NCBI GenBank assembly: GCA_009936695.1
Contig: JAACEA010000087.1
Location: 1 to 11,943, forward strand
DNA length: 11,943 nt
Direction: 5' to 3'
Origin: Planctomycetia bacterium
Lineage (GTDB): Bacteria; Planctomycetota; Phycisphaerae; Phycisphaerales; SM1A02
In this document: positions 1 through 6,267 of the stretch, piece after piece
Layout of the letters: every line of letters starts with the position of its first letter
How positions within the stretch are numbered: position 1 is the first letter of the stretch
Made by a program: the position numbers and the translations under genes
The notes under the pieces: generated by a model
What the model saw: only the letters and a program-made list of their open reading frames with translations
What the model was told of the DNA's origin: nothing
The model's database searches: none

Positions 1-1
1 C

Positions 2-484
2 ACCGGCTTTCACGACGAGCACGAGGCCCGCGACGAGCCATGCTCCGTGACGCTCGATCGCCAGCAGCCAGAAGACGGGCAGAAGTCCGGTCCAGATCGC
101 CACGCCGGCGATCGCCGCGGCGCCGACGAACGCGCCGGGGATCCGTCGCGTCGACGCGAGGCCGATCACCGCGACCGCGAATCCGAGGACCGGTCCGAGC
201 ATCGCCACGCCGATCGCCAGCGCCGGATCGGTGATCCTCGACGCCGCGAGTCCGGCGAAGTACATCGCGAGCGCGGCGACGATCGCGAGGCCGTCGGGAC
301 ACCTCGTCCCACACCCGCGGACCAGTGCCGCGGCCTCCTTCGCGGCGATCGGAATCAGCATCGCGAACGCCACGGCGAAGACGGTGCCGGAACGGATGCC
401 GCCGATGCCTGCGGCGTCGAGCCAGACGAGCAGGATCAGAACGCCGATCAGGATCGGGCCGGTGATCAGTCGTTGTCGAAGCAT
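2..484 (-). CDS. cdsA: Phosphatidate cytidylyltransferase CdsA, N-terminal part (cut by window edge)
   Basis: CdsA makes CDP-diacylglycerol from phosphatidic acid and CTP in the cytoplasmic membrane, the committed step of bacterial phospholipid synthesis. About 161 residues are visible. The protein opens with MLRQRLITGPILIG, the basic-then-hydrophobic start typical of CdsA, and continues as a run of hydrophobic segments (about residues 5-22, 32-50, 66-80, 88-108, 116-135, 146-158) separated by short charged turns. The last visible residues, LVLVVKAG, followed by a codon beginning with G, fit the point where the family's conserved 'KAxD-GAYF' block begins, but that block lies outside the window. 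The family is usually about 260-290 residues, so roughly 100 are missing. It is the last gene seen in the leftward operon, 48 bases after the rhodanese gene, with only a weak GAGAAA-like ribosome site. Family call by recognition; confident apart from the missing signature. Confidence 0.82.
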   Translation of the reverse strand, partial: MLRQRLITGPILIGVLILLVWLDAAGIGGIRSGTVFAVAFAMLIPIAAKEAAALVRGCGTRCPDGLAIVAALAMYFAGLAASRITDPALAIGVAMLGPVLGFAVAVIGLASTRRIPGAFVGAAAIAGVAIWTGLLPVFWLLAIERHGAWLVAGLVLVVKAG

Positions 485-532
485 GTCGTTTCTCGCTGGG
501 GCCGTCGGCGGTCGAGGCGTGCCGGGATCGCA

Positions 533-871
533 TCAGTATCTGGGAATGCCGGAGTCGATCTCGATCGACCAACGATCGATGCCTCCCGCGAGCGACCGGG
601 CATCCGAGAATCCCTGCTCACGAAGGAATGCGACGACCTGGAGGCTGCGCACGCCGTGGTGGCAGAGCACGATGACGAGGTCGTCGGCGTGGTCCTCCAG
701 CTCGGGGAGCCGCGACTTGATCTCGCCCATCGGAACGTGCAGGGTGCCGTCGATCGACGCGATCTCGACCTCCGGGGTCTCGCGGCAGTCGATGACGAGC
801 GGGACTTCGCCGCCGGTGCGGAGCGACTGCAGGTCGCCGGGTGCGATCTCCCATGGATGGTCGGTGCTCAT
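533..871 (-). CDS. Single-domain rhodanese-like protein
   Basis: A 112-residue protein that is one complete rhodanese domain and nothing else. Visible features are the entry strand VPLVIDCRE (24-31), the family-like EIASIDGTLHVPMGEI (36-51), and the active-site loop CHHGVRS at 70-76 with Cys70 as the likely persulfide-carrying cysteine. The C-terminal helix and 'LAGGIDRW' (94-101) are typical of ThiF/MoeB-associated and GlpE-like single-domain rhodaneses. Such proteins move sulfane sulfur from thiosulfate or a persulfide donor to an acceptor; the partner here is unknown. There is no signal peptide, so it should be cytoplasmic. Its ATG overlaps the stop of the upstream lipoprotein gene as ATGA (868-871), suggesting translational coupling, with a GAGG about ten bases upstream. 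Molybdenum cofactor genes elsewhere in the window could need sulfur transfer, but they are in separate operons, so that link is only speculation. Confidence 0.9.
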   Translation of the reverse strand: MSTDHPWEIAPGDLQSLRTGGEVPLVIDCRETPEVEIASIDGTLHVPMGEIKSRLPELEDHADDLVIVLCHHGVRSLQVVAFLREQGFSDARSLAGGIDRWSIEIDSGIPRY

Positions 872-1620
872 TCGGTGGTCCTCGGTGCGGTGGCGGCGTC
901 CGCGGGACGATCGAACGCCGGGCTGATCGTCCAGCCACCGGAATCCGCGGTGGTGTTCCCGGCCGCCCCCGCTTCCTCGGATGATCCGGCGTCCTCGGCC
1001 GGGGGCGGGTCGGCGGCGCCGTCGGGCGGGAGGGTGTCGTCGGGTTCGCGGACGTCCTCGACCGGAGGCGGTGTCTCGCCGTTGGGAAGCAGGACCCAGG
1101 CGCCGTTCGGTTCGAGCACCGTCGAATCCGGAGGGGCACCGATCATTCGAAACGGGGACGCGACCAGGTCGAAGGCTGCGACGAACGGTTCCGCGACGGC
1201 GGACCAGCGGACGCGGCCTCGATCCGTCTCGGTGGACATCGCGGTGTCGATGGTCGGGAAGGCGCCGGTCTCCCCCAGCCGTCCGACCCCGTCATCGTCG
1301 GGGACCACCGGCGTGGCGTAGGTCGGATTGCAGGGAACGGAGGCCATGGAAATCTCGAACCGGATGGCCGGCCACGCCCGTCGGTCGAACTCGCCGTCGA
1401 GGGAGGCTCGCCACCGATCCTCGGGCGGTGCCGTGGTGGCCGTGCCGCCGGGGAAGATCAGTGGTGGCGGCGTGGGGGCGGTGCAACCTCCGAGCGCGAG
1501 GGTGGAGGTGATGCCGGCGAGGCCGGTTCGGAGGATCGCCTGGTGTCGGGTGTTCATGGTCTTGGGTTCATTCATGTGTTTCATGTCGTACGGGTCGTGC
1601 GTCGGCTTCGGCGGGATCAT
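868..1620 (-). CDS. Secreted lipoprotein, Pro/acid-rich C-terminus, function unknown
   Basis: I do not recognise a named family. The clear feature is a lipoprotein signal: a basic stretch NTRHQAILR, a hydrophobic segment, then the lipobox LALGGC with Cys46 (numbered from the longest start) as the lipidated residue. After it comes a Pro/Thr-rich linker, a middle region of about 110 residues with alternating beta-like hydrophobic stretches (RAWPAIRFEISMASV, VRWSAVAEPFVAAFDLV), and a low-complexity tail rich in Pro, Asp, Glu and Ala that probably forms a flexible surface stalk. The longest start (1620) overlaps the recX stop as ATGA, and third positions of its extra codons are mostly G or C, both favouring it. 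An ATG at 1557 would give a more normal 24-residue signal peptide and is a serious alternative; ATGs at 1584 and 1575 also exist. No start has a good Shine-Dalgarno. The stop overlaps the rhodanese start. Confidence 0.72.
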   Translation of the reverse strand: MIPPKPTHDPYDMKHMNEPKTMNTRHQAILRTGLAGITSTLALGGCTAPTPPPLIFPGGTATTAPPEDRWRASLDGEFDRRAWPAIRFEISMASVPCNPTYATPVVPDDDGVGRLGETGAFPTIDTAMSTETDRGRVRWSAVAEPFVAAFDLVASPFRMIGAPPDSTVLEPNGAWVLLPNGETPPPVEDVREPDDTLPPDGAADPPPAEDAGSSEEAGAAGNTTADSGGWTISPAFDRPADAATAPRTTE

Positions 1621-2405
1621 TCGACGTCGTCGGGCGTCCAGTCGTCGGCGAGTGGTTCATCGTCGATACCGCATGCTCGCAGGGCGGACCGGATCGTGTC
1701 GGCGTCGAAGCCGCGGCGAGCGAGTCTGGCGGCGGCACGACGCGTCGATGCGGGGTCGTCGATCGGACCGGATCGTTCCAGGCGGTGGAACGCGGTGATC
1801 GCCGCCTCGAGCTCCGGCGCGGTCGCTTCCTCCGGCCCGTCGTCGGCGCCATCCCGCGTGGAATGCGGGGTGGCGGCCTGGACGGCACGTTCGAAACCGG
1901 CCTGGATCATCGAATCCACGAGCCCCGCCGCTTCGAGGCGTCGGCGGCACTCGGCGTCGCTTCGGCCCGCGGTTCGCCATTCGAGGATCCTCGTGGCCGC
2001 GAACGCCGCGTCGTCGATCCAGCCGTCCGCGACGAGTTCCTCGATCACGATGTCGATGATCTCGGAGGTGACGTCACGCTTCCGGAGTTTGCGGACGAGT
2101 TCCTCGGATGCGTGGGCACGGGCCGCGAGAAGATCCAACGCGACGGCCCGCGCGGATCGGACACCGATCGACCGGATCGCCGACGCCACCCGGGGGTCGT
2201 CGACGGGGAGGCCTTCGACGATCTCGTCGGAATCGATCTCCGATCTCGGCAGGGTCCCCGCGATGATGCCGTCGATCTCCAGCATGAGAATGCCCGGATG
2301 ATCGGGATCGGACCGGATCGCGGTGACCCGTGCGGCGTTCGGGTTCGAGTGCTCGGGTTCGGCCGCGGCGTCGACCCGACCGTCCCGGGGGCGGGGGCGA
2401 CTCAT
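1617..2405 (-). CDS. recX: RecX family regulatory protein
   Basis: RecX binds RecA and modulates filament growth and strand exchange during recombination and the SOS response, in the cytoplasm. The 262-residue protein shows the all-helical RecX repeats. The first is about residues 84-125 (ARAVALDLLAARAHASEEL, then VRKLRKRDV), the second 128-175 with DGWIDDAAFA and RRRLEAAGL, the third 200-246 with ARLARRGFDADTI. The VADGWIDDAAFA stretch is the most diagnostic part, matching the 'GyLdDerFA' motif of the family. An N-terminal region of about 80 residues (LMLEIDGIIAGTLP) is the beta-rich extension often present in longer RecX proteins, and an acidic insert (181-200) separates repeats two and three. 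Length is toward the long end for RecX. The start overlaps the TPR gene stop as ATGA. recA is not in the window, whereas in many bacteria it is adjacent. No LexA-box-like sequence was seen at the operon promoter. Confidence 0.87.
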   Translation of the reverse strand: MSRPRPRDGRVDAAAEPEHSNPNAARVTAIRSDPDHPGILMLEIDGIIAGTLPRSEIDSDEIVEGLPVDDPRVASAIRSIGVRSARAVALDLLAARAHASEELVRKLRKRDVTSEIIDIVIEELVADGWIDDAAFAATRILEWRTAGRSDAECRRRLEAAGLVDSMIQAGFERAVQAATPHSTRDGADDGPEEATAPELEAAITAFHRLERSGPIDDPASTRRAAARLARRGFDADTIRSALRACGIDDEPLADDWTPDDVE

Positions 2406-2722
2406 CCGCCGAGTTCCATCCGAAGGGCCTCGAGTTCCGACTGCGCATGTCCATCGCCGCCGCGTCGAGCGGCGACCAGGCCGGCCTCCGCGGCCTCGAT
2501 CGCTTCAGGCATGCGATCAAGGGCTTCCAGCGATCGGGCCTTGTGAAAGTGCAGGTATCCGTCGTCGGGATCGGCGGCGATCGCCCGGTCGTACCAGCCG
2601 AGGGCGGCGTCGTGTTCCTCGGCCTTGGCATGTTCCTGTGCGATGCCGTAGAGGCAGAACGCGTCGCCGGGTTCGGCTTCCAGCATCTTGAGGAGCCGGT
2701 TGAGTCGGTCGGATTCGGGCAT
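2402..2722 (-). CDS. Small tetratricopeptide repeat (TPR) protein
   Basis: A 106-residue soluble protein made almost wholly of TPR helices. The clearest repeat is about residues 34-67 (AEEHDAALGWYDRAIAADPDDGYLHFHKA), with the W/Y, A and P positions of the TPR consensus. A partial one precedes it (LLKMLEAEPGDAFCLYGIA) and another follows (SLEALDRMPEAIEAAEAGL). TPRs mediate protein-protein contacts; the partner is not evident. No signal peptide or membrane segment is seen. The ATG at 2722 is chosen because a good promoter (-35 TTGTCC, 17-base spacer, -10 GACAAT) ends six bases before it, and because the TPR sequence begins right after it. The same frame stays open to 4147, but that part lies antisense to a real gene and lacks protein-like character. 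It is the first gene of the leftward operon and overlaps recX by four bases. Confidence 0.88.
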   Translation of the reverse strand: MPESDRLNRLLKMLEAEPGDAFCLYGIAQEHAKAEEHDAALGWYDRAIAADPDDGYLHFHKARSLEALDRMPEAIEAAEAGLVAARRGGDGHAQSELEALRMELGG

Positions 2723-2728
2723 GGGGGG

Positions 2729-2757
2729 ATTGTCCGTCGGATCGAGGCCGAGGACAA
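2729..2757 (-). promoter_or_regulatory. Sigma-70-type promoter of the TPR-recX-cdsA operon
   Basis: On the minus strand, -35 TTGTCC (2757-2752) and -10 GACAAT (2734-2729) are separated by exactly 17 bases; each matches consensus at four of six positions. The -10 ends six bases (all C) before the ATG at 2722, so transcription would begin at or next to the start codon. No Shine-Dalgarno is possible in that space. It stands back-to-back with the promoter of the 2804 gene. Confidence 0.62.
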
Positions 2758-2768
2758 GCGGCCGGAGG

Positions 2769-2797
2769 TCGTCCTTCGAGCGCGAAACCGCTACGCT
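2769..2797 (+). promoter_or_regulatory. Predicted promoter of the 2804-4420 gene
   Basis: The -10 candidate TACGCT (2792-2797) ends six bases before the ATG at 2804. A candidate -35 TCGTCC (2769-2774) lies 17 bases upstream and matches consensus at three of six positions, resembling the TTGTCC of the divergent promoter. As on the other strand, the spacing predicts a leaderless or nearly leaderless transcript. Confidence 0.45.
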
Positions 2798-2803
2798 CCG
2801 GTG

Positions 2804-4420
2804 ATGATCGCATCCATCGACCCTCATGTCCGGCATCGCCGCTCCGCTTTCGCCACGATTTCGATCATGATCGCCGCCTGCACCGCGGTCCTCGGTCAGG
2901 CGGGGTGTGACGAGGGCTACTCGGCTCGGCAGACGATCGATCTTCGGCCGCGGATCGTCGAGGTCCAGGATCATCACGGAGGAACGCGACGGGTCACCGT
3001 GATCAATGGTGAGCAGTGGTATCAGTCCTTTGGTCCCGTGATCGAGATCATCGATGCGGAGGACGGACTCCGAATCAGCACGATCGAGCTCGGGACGTTC
3101 GGCACGATCCCCTCGATCAGCGACATGGTGCTCGCCGCCGACTGCGCGTTGTACGTCGCTTATGCCAACGATCGCGTCGTCCGCTTCGATCTCTCGAATC
3201 CACGCCGTCCCACCGAGGACCGGACGTGGACCCGCGCCGATCTCGGCGTTCGGCCGATCCATCTCTCCGCCACCGGCGGCACGGTCTGGGTGTCCGGCCG
3301 CGAGGGTGTCGGGCGTTTGGACGAGCCTGGCATCGTCCAGCTCGGAGATCTCCCGGATCCTCCGTCGTTCGGGCACGTGGTCGAGACGTCGGTCGGGCCC
3401 GTGGTCACCAATCGACGCCAGGTGATCGCCGTCGCGGACGGTCGATATCTCGGTGCCGCGTCCGATCTCCGCCCCGTGCCGCCCGCCCTGTCCGCGCGGC
3501 TCGGCAAGGAGGCCATGGTCTTCGTGCTCCGGGGGGCGGCCGCGAACACGGTGGGACTGATGGGGCCGGACTTCAGACAGCTCGACGCCGAGACGTTCGG
3601 CGACACCATCTGGTCGGCGAGAATCGTGGGAGACCGGCTCTGGGCGATCTGTGAGGACGAGTTGATCACGTGGCGGATCGACGATGAAGGCCGCATGGTC
3701 GAACCGCAGTTCATCCCGGTGAAGGGCGCGCGGGACGTCGGGCTGCTGCGACCGAACTACTACGCCGTCGCGGGGACCTTCGGCCGGGCGATCTATCGAT
3801 ACAAGGCCGACTCCGGCGGCGCCGGCGACGAGTTCCTGGCCGTGGAACGAACCCCGGGACGGGTCGTCCAGGCGATCACCGACGGCCGTCGGGTGCTTGC
3901 CGGAAGCGAAGAGGGCAACTGGCTGTACCGCATCGGCGGTCGGATCGAACTTTCGGACAAGGACCTCCAGAGCAACACCGCGGGAACGAGGAAGGTGACG
4001 CTGAGCTGGGGCGAGGCGGAGATCGGTGACGGGCGGACGACCCTCTCGATCACTCCCCTCGATGGCGCCGACTTCCGATGGTCGCCGCCGAACGACGGTC
4101 GCATCTACACCCTCGAGACCGCGGACGAGCGGATCTGGGTCGGCCACGACGAAGGCATCGAGGTCTTCGAGTACCGGGACGCGACGATTCGACCGACCGG
4201 ATCCATCCTGATGGAGGGGCCCGTCGCCTGGCTCTTTCGACCACGGGTGGGGAACGAGGTCGCCTTCGTGAGCGCCTTCGGTGGCATGGGCACCGCGGAG
4301 GCGGTACCGGATCCCGAGGCCGATTCGGCGCTGGTCCAGCGGGTCCGCCCGGAAGAAGCGGCCGACGCGGAGGAGGCGATGCGCGAAGCAGGTGGACTGC
4401 CACAGCCGTCGAAGCCCTGA
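2804..4420 (+). CDS. Predicted exported beta-propeller-like protein, function unknown
   Basis: A 538-residue protein with an N-terminal export signal: basic residues (RHRR, 10-13), a hydrophobic segment (about 15-33) and QAGC ending at Cys35. This could be a lipobox, but Gln at -3 is atypical, so lipidation is uncertain. The rest is rich in short beta-strand units of the kind seen in WD/PQQ-like propellers, such as ALYVAYANDRVVRFDL, GTVWVSGREGVGRLDE, RLWAICEDELITWRID and RIWVGHDEGIEVFEY, each ending in a turn and spaced by roughly 40-70 residues. A charged, Ala/Glu-rich tail follows the last unit. I see no catalytic motif, so it may be a binding or scaffold protein of the cell envelope. The ATG at 2804 is chosen over upstream in-frame starts because the signal peptide begins there and a predicted -10 box lies six bases before it. 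It converges on nth with a ten-base gap. Confidence 0.75.
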   Translation: MIASIDPHVRHRRSAFATISIMIAACTAVLGQAGCDEGYSARQTIDLRPRIVEVQDHHGGTRRVTVINGEQWYQSFGPVIEIIDAEDGLRISTIELGTFGTIPSISDMVLAADCALYVAYANDRVVRFDLSNPRRPTEDRTWTRADLGVRPIHLSATGGTVWVSGREGVGRLDEPGIVQLGDLPDPPSFGHVVETSVGPVVTNRRQVIAVADGRYLGAASDLRPVPPALSARLGKEAMVFVLRGAAANTVGLMGPDFRQLDAETFGDTIWSARIVGDRLWAICEDELITWRIDDEGRMVEPQFIPVKGARDVGLLRPNYYAVAGTFGRAIYRYKADSGGAGDEFLAVERTPGRVVQAITDGRRVLAGSEEGNWLYRIGGRIELSDKDLQSNTAGTRKVTLSWGEAEIGDGRTTLSITPLDGADFRWSPPNDGRIYTLETADERIWVGHDEGIEVFEYRDATIRPTGSILMEGPVAWLFRPRVGNEVAFVSAFGGMGTAEAVPDPEADSALVQRVRPEEAADAEEAMREAGGLPQPSKP

Positions 4421-4434
4421 TCCCGGCCGATCAG
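4417..4434. other. Inverted repeat holding both convergent stop codons
   Basis: CTGATC (4417-4422) and GATCAG (4429-4434) form a six-base inverted repeat around a CCGGCC centre. The stop of the plus-strand propeller gene lies in one arm (4418-4420) and the stop of minus-strand nth in the other (4431-4433). It might act as a weak bidirectional terminator, but there is no clear T-run on either side and the stem is short. Confidence 0.35.
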
Positions 4435-5135
4435 TCCGTGTTCGCGTTGACGCAATAGCGACGACAGATCGAATCCTCGGCGCAGGTTCCGCCTCGGGCC
4501 TTGCAGACCTTGCGACCGTGGAAGATGAAGAGATGGCTGAGCAGGCACCAGGAGGGCCGTGGAAAGAGGGCCATCAGGTGCGGCTCGATCCGCTTCGGAT
4601 CGGTCTCCTCGGTCAGTCCGAATCGCTGCGATATCCGTCCCACATGCGTGTCGACGACGACGCCCACGTTGATCCCGAACGCGTTTCCGAGGACGACGTT
4701 CGCGGTCTTCCGCGCGACTCCGGGAAGCGCGAGCAGGGACTCCATGTCGTCGGGGACTGCGCCATCGTGCTGCTCGACCAGCATCGTCATCGCACCGTGG
4801 ACGCTCTTCGACTTGTTTCGCCAGAAGTTCAGGGTGCGAAGGTGGGGGGCGATCTCCTCGGGAGATGCCGCGGCGAAGTCCTTCGGCGTCGGAAACGCGG
4901 CGAAGAGGCCCGGGGTGGCCTTGTTGACGCCCACGTCGGTCGCCTGGGCGCTGAGGATCGTGGCGACCAGGAGTTCGTGCGGCGTCGTCGCGTCGAGTTC
5001 GCAATGGGCGTCGGGGTATCGCTTCCGGAGGGCGGCGAGGATCCGCGCCGCGCGGCGGACGTCCGCGTCGGTCCTCGGCGGAAGATCGAAATCGGATTTG
5101 CGGCGCGGGCCGCCGACCGGTGGGGGAGTCCTCAT
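4431..5135 (-). CDS. nth: Endonuclease III (DNA glycosylase/AP lyase) with atypical Fe-S loop
   Basis: Nth removes oxidised pyrimidines and cleaves the abasic site in base excision repair. The 234-residue product has LLVATILSAQATD (55-67), the helix-hairpin-helix LPGVARKTA (137-145) with catalytic Lys143, and VDTHV (161-165) with catalytic Asp162. The C-terminal cluster loop has four cysteines (211, 218, 224, 228), but spaced X6-X5-X3, whereas the usual pattern is X6-X2-X5; the central C-X2-C pair is missing. The ATG at 5135 is chosen because it overlaps the stop of the upstream membrane-protein gene as ATGA and has GGAG about 11 bases before it. The in-frame 5240 start would lie entirely inside that neighbour. 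There is an N-terminal extension of about 20 residues compared with E. coli. It is the last gene of the moaE operon. Family identity is near certain; full cluster occupancy is not. Confidence 0.95.
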   Translation of the reverse strand: MRTPPPVGGPRRKSDFDLPPRTDADVRRAARILAALRKRYPDAHCELDATTPHELLVATILSAQATDVGVNKATPGLFAAFPTPKDFAAASPEEIAPHLRTLNFWRNKSKSVHGAMTMLVEQHDGAVPDDMESLLALPGVARKTANVVLGNAFGINVGVVVDTHVGRISQRFGLTEETDPKRIEPHLMALFPRPSWCLLSHLFIFHGRKVCKARGGTCAEDSICRRYCVNANTD

Positions 5136-5722
5136 CGTGCACCGCTCCGGGGTGGCGTCGAACCGATCCCGCTCGACACGATCGTGAGCAGGACCGCCGC
5201 GAGGATCAGCGACATGCCGCGCTCCGCGGACCGGTGCCAAGGGTCGAAGGCGGCGTAGGCCTCGCTCGCCGCGTCCCGATCACCGGCCTCGACCGCCGAG
5301 CGCCAGGCCTCGAGCGTGGACTCGACCCGAGGCGAGATGCCCACGAGGTACCACCCCAGGAGCGCGGCGGCCAGAAGCATCGTCGCGGTGGCGAATCTTC
5401 TGGAGATCGACTTCAGACGCCCGACGGGAGCGCCCCGACGCAGGAAGAGCAGCACGATGCCGACCACGGCGCATCCGGTCTGGACCCGGTCGGAGGCCTG
5501 GAACACTGGGTGGGTGACGTAGCCGGCGATGAAGCGGCCCGCCGCTTCCGTGTCGTCTCCGAAGAACGACTCGATGCGGTCCGTCGTGAGGTCCATGGTG
5601 GGCAGGCTCGTGAACGCGCTCATCGCGGTCGCGGCCGGGGCGATGATCGCGGCCGTCCACGCCACCAGCGTCAGCCACCAGATGACGGAAGCGATGGTCA
5701 TCGTCGGTCCGGGTGACCTCAT
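5132..5722 (-). CDS. Small multi-pass membrane protein (possibly DUF4149-like)
   Basis: A 196-residue inner-membrane protein of unknown function. Four hydrophobic segments are visible at about residues 9-37, 78-95, 110-131 and 168-186. A polar loop with FGDDTEAAGRFIAGYV (54-69) lies between the first and second, and a helical, Ala/Glu-rich loop (133-167) lies between the third and fourth. The layout and the 'AGRFIAGY..HPVF' stretch recall DUF4149/TMEM205-type four-helix proteins, but I hold this loosely. The ATG at 5722 overlaps the moaE stop as ATGA and has GGAG eight bases upstream; the first membrane helix begins right after it. Its own stop overlaps the nth start in the same way. A role shared with MoaE or Nth is not evident; the coupling may only reflect compact operon structure. 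Confidence 0.78.
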   Translation of the reverse strand: MRSPGPTMTIASVIWWLTLVAWTAAIIAPAATAMSAFTSLPTMDLTTDRIESFFGDDTEAAGRFIAGYVTHPVFQASDRVQTGCAVVGIVLLFLRRGAPVGRLKSISRRFATATMLLAAALLGWYLVGISPRVESTLEAWRSAVEAGDRDAASEAYAAFDPWHRSAERGMSLILAAVLLTIVSSGIGSTPPRSGAR

Positions 5723-6228
5723 GGGTGCGCTCCATCCTCGCCGGGGGGCGATTCGATCGGGGTGGCGGCGTCGGACCAGGTCGCGGCGTCGGTCCAGCGC
5801 TCGCGCTTCCAGATCGGAGTCTCCCGCTTCAATCGATCGATCGCGTCGCGGCATCCCCGGAACGCCGCGTCACGATGCCCGGCGATCGCCACGATCTCCA
5901 CGCTGGTCTCGCCGATCGCCACCGATCCCGATGCATGGCGGATCGAGATCGCGGTCAGGCCGTGGATCGACATGATCTCCTCGGCGATGTCGCGCAGGCT
6001 TCGGATCGCCAGACGAGGGTGGACTTCGTAATCGAGCGCGATCAGGGTGCCGTGTTCGGGATGCGACTCCGGTCGGGTTCGACCTCGAAACACGCATTCG
6101 CCACCGATCGCCTGGTGGTCTCCCCGATCCGCCTCGGGATCGCTGGGAAGCAGGCCACCGGGTTCGATGGCGACGTGCACGCCGCCTCGCCCTCGCGGGA
6201 GCTGGGATTCGAGAGTTGAACCGCTCAT
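5719..6228 (-). CDS. moaE: Molybdopterin synthase catalytic subunit MoaE
   Basis: MoaE pairs with thiocarboxylated MoaD to insert two sulfurs into cyclic pyranopterin monophosphate, giving molybdopterin, in the cytoplasm. The 169-residue product shows the family blocks in order: GGECVFRGRTR (42-52, the 'G...F.G.vR' motif), ALDYEVH (64-70), GSVAIGETSVEI (101-112), then GHRDAAF (117-123) with the conserved His118-Arg119, and LKRETPIWKRE (133-143) with the two active-site lysines Lys134 and Lys141. About 20 extra residues form a disordered-looking C-terminal tail. The ATG at 6228 is chosen because a -10-like TACGAT lies six bases upstream and the family domain begins soon after; the longer open frame to 6687 is antisense to another gene. 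moaD and moaA are not in the window. It is the first gene of an operon with the membrane protein and nth. Confidence 0.92.
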   Translation of the reverse strand: MSGSTLESQLPRGRGGVHVAIEPGGLLPSDPEADRGDHQAIGGECVFRGRTRPESHPEHGTLIALDYEVHPRLAIRSLRDIAEEIMSIHGLTAISIRHASGSVAIGETSVEIVAIAGHRDAAFRGCRDAIDRLKRETPIWKRERWTDAATWSDAATPIESPPGEDGAHP

Positions 6229-6234
6229 TCCGAA

Positions 6235-6240
6235 ATCGTA
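6235..6240 (-). promoter_or_regulatory. Candidate -10 element for moaE
   Basis: TACGAT on the minus strand ends six bases before the moaE ATG (6228), the same spacing as at 2722, 2804 and 6268. It predicts a leaderless mRNA. No convincing -35 was found 16-18 bases upstream, so this rests on the -10 match and the repeated spacing. Confidence 0.4.
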
Positions 6241-6255
6241 GACGACCGGTCGCGA

Positions 6256-6261
6256 TATCGT
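6256..6261 (+). promoter_or_regulatory. Candidate -10 element for the 6268 gene
   Basis: TATCGT ends six bases before the ATG at 6268. With the moaE -10 on the other strand it forms a compact divergent promoter inside a 39-base intergenic region. No good -35 is visible at the usual distance, and nothing resembling a Shine-Dalgarno lies between the box and the start. Confidence 0.4.
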
Positions 6262-6267
6262 GCACCG

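Noticed and set aside
47-1321. A 424-residue plus-strand open frame
   Set aside because: It is antisense to cdsA, the rhodanese and the lipoprotein, has the Arg/Asp/Glu-rich composition of a shadow frame, and shows no recognisable domain.
2402-4147. A 581-residue minus-strand open frame
   Set aside because: Only its last 106 residues look like a real protein (TPR). The rest is antisense to the 2804-4420 gene, is Arg/Asp/Gly-rich without domain character, and is a normal shadow of high-GC coding sequence.
4431-5240. Longer nth starting at 5240
   Set aside because: It would bury the start deep in the upstream membrane-protein gene. The ATG at 5135 gives a normal Nth length, an ATGA overlap and a nearby GGAG.
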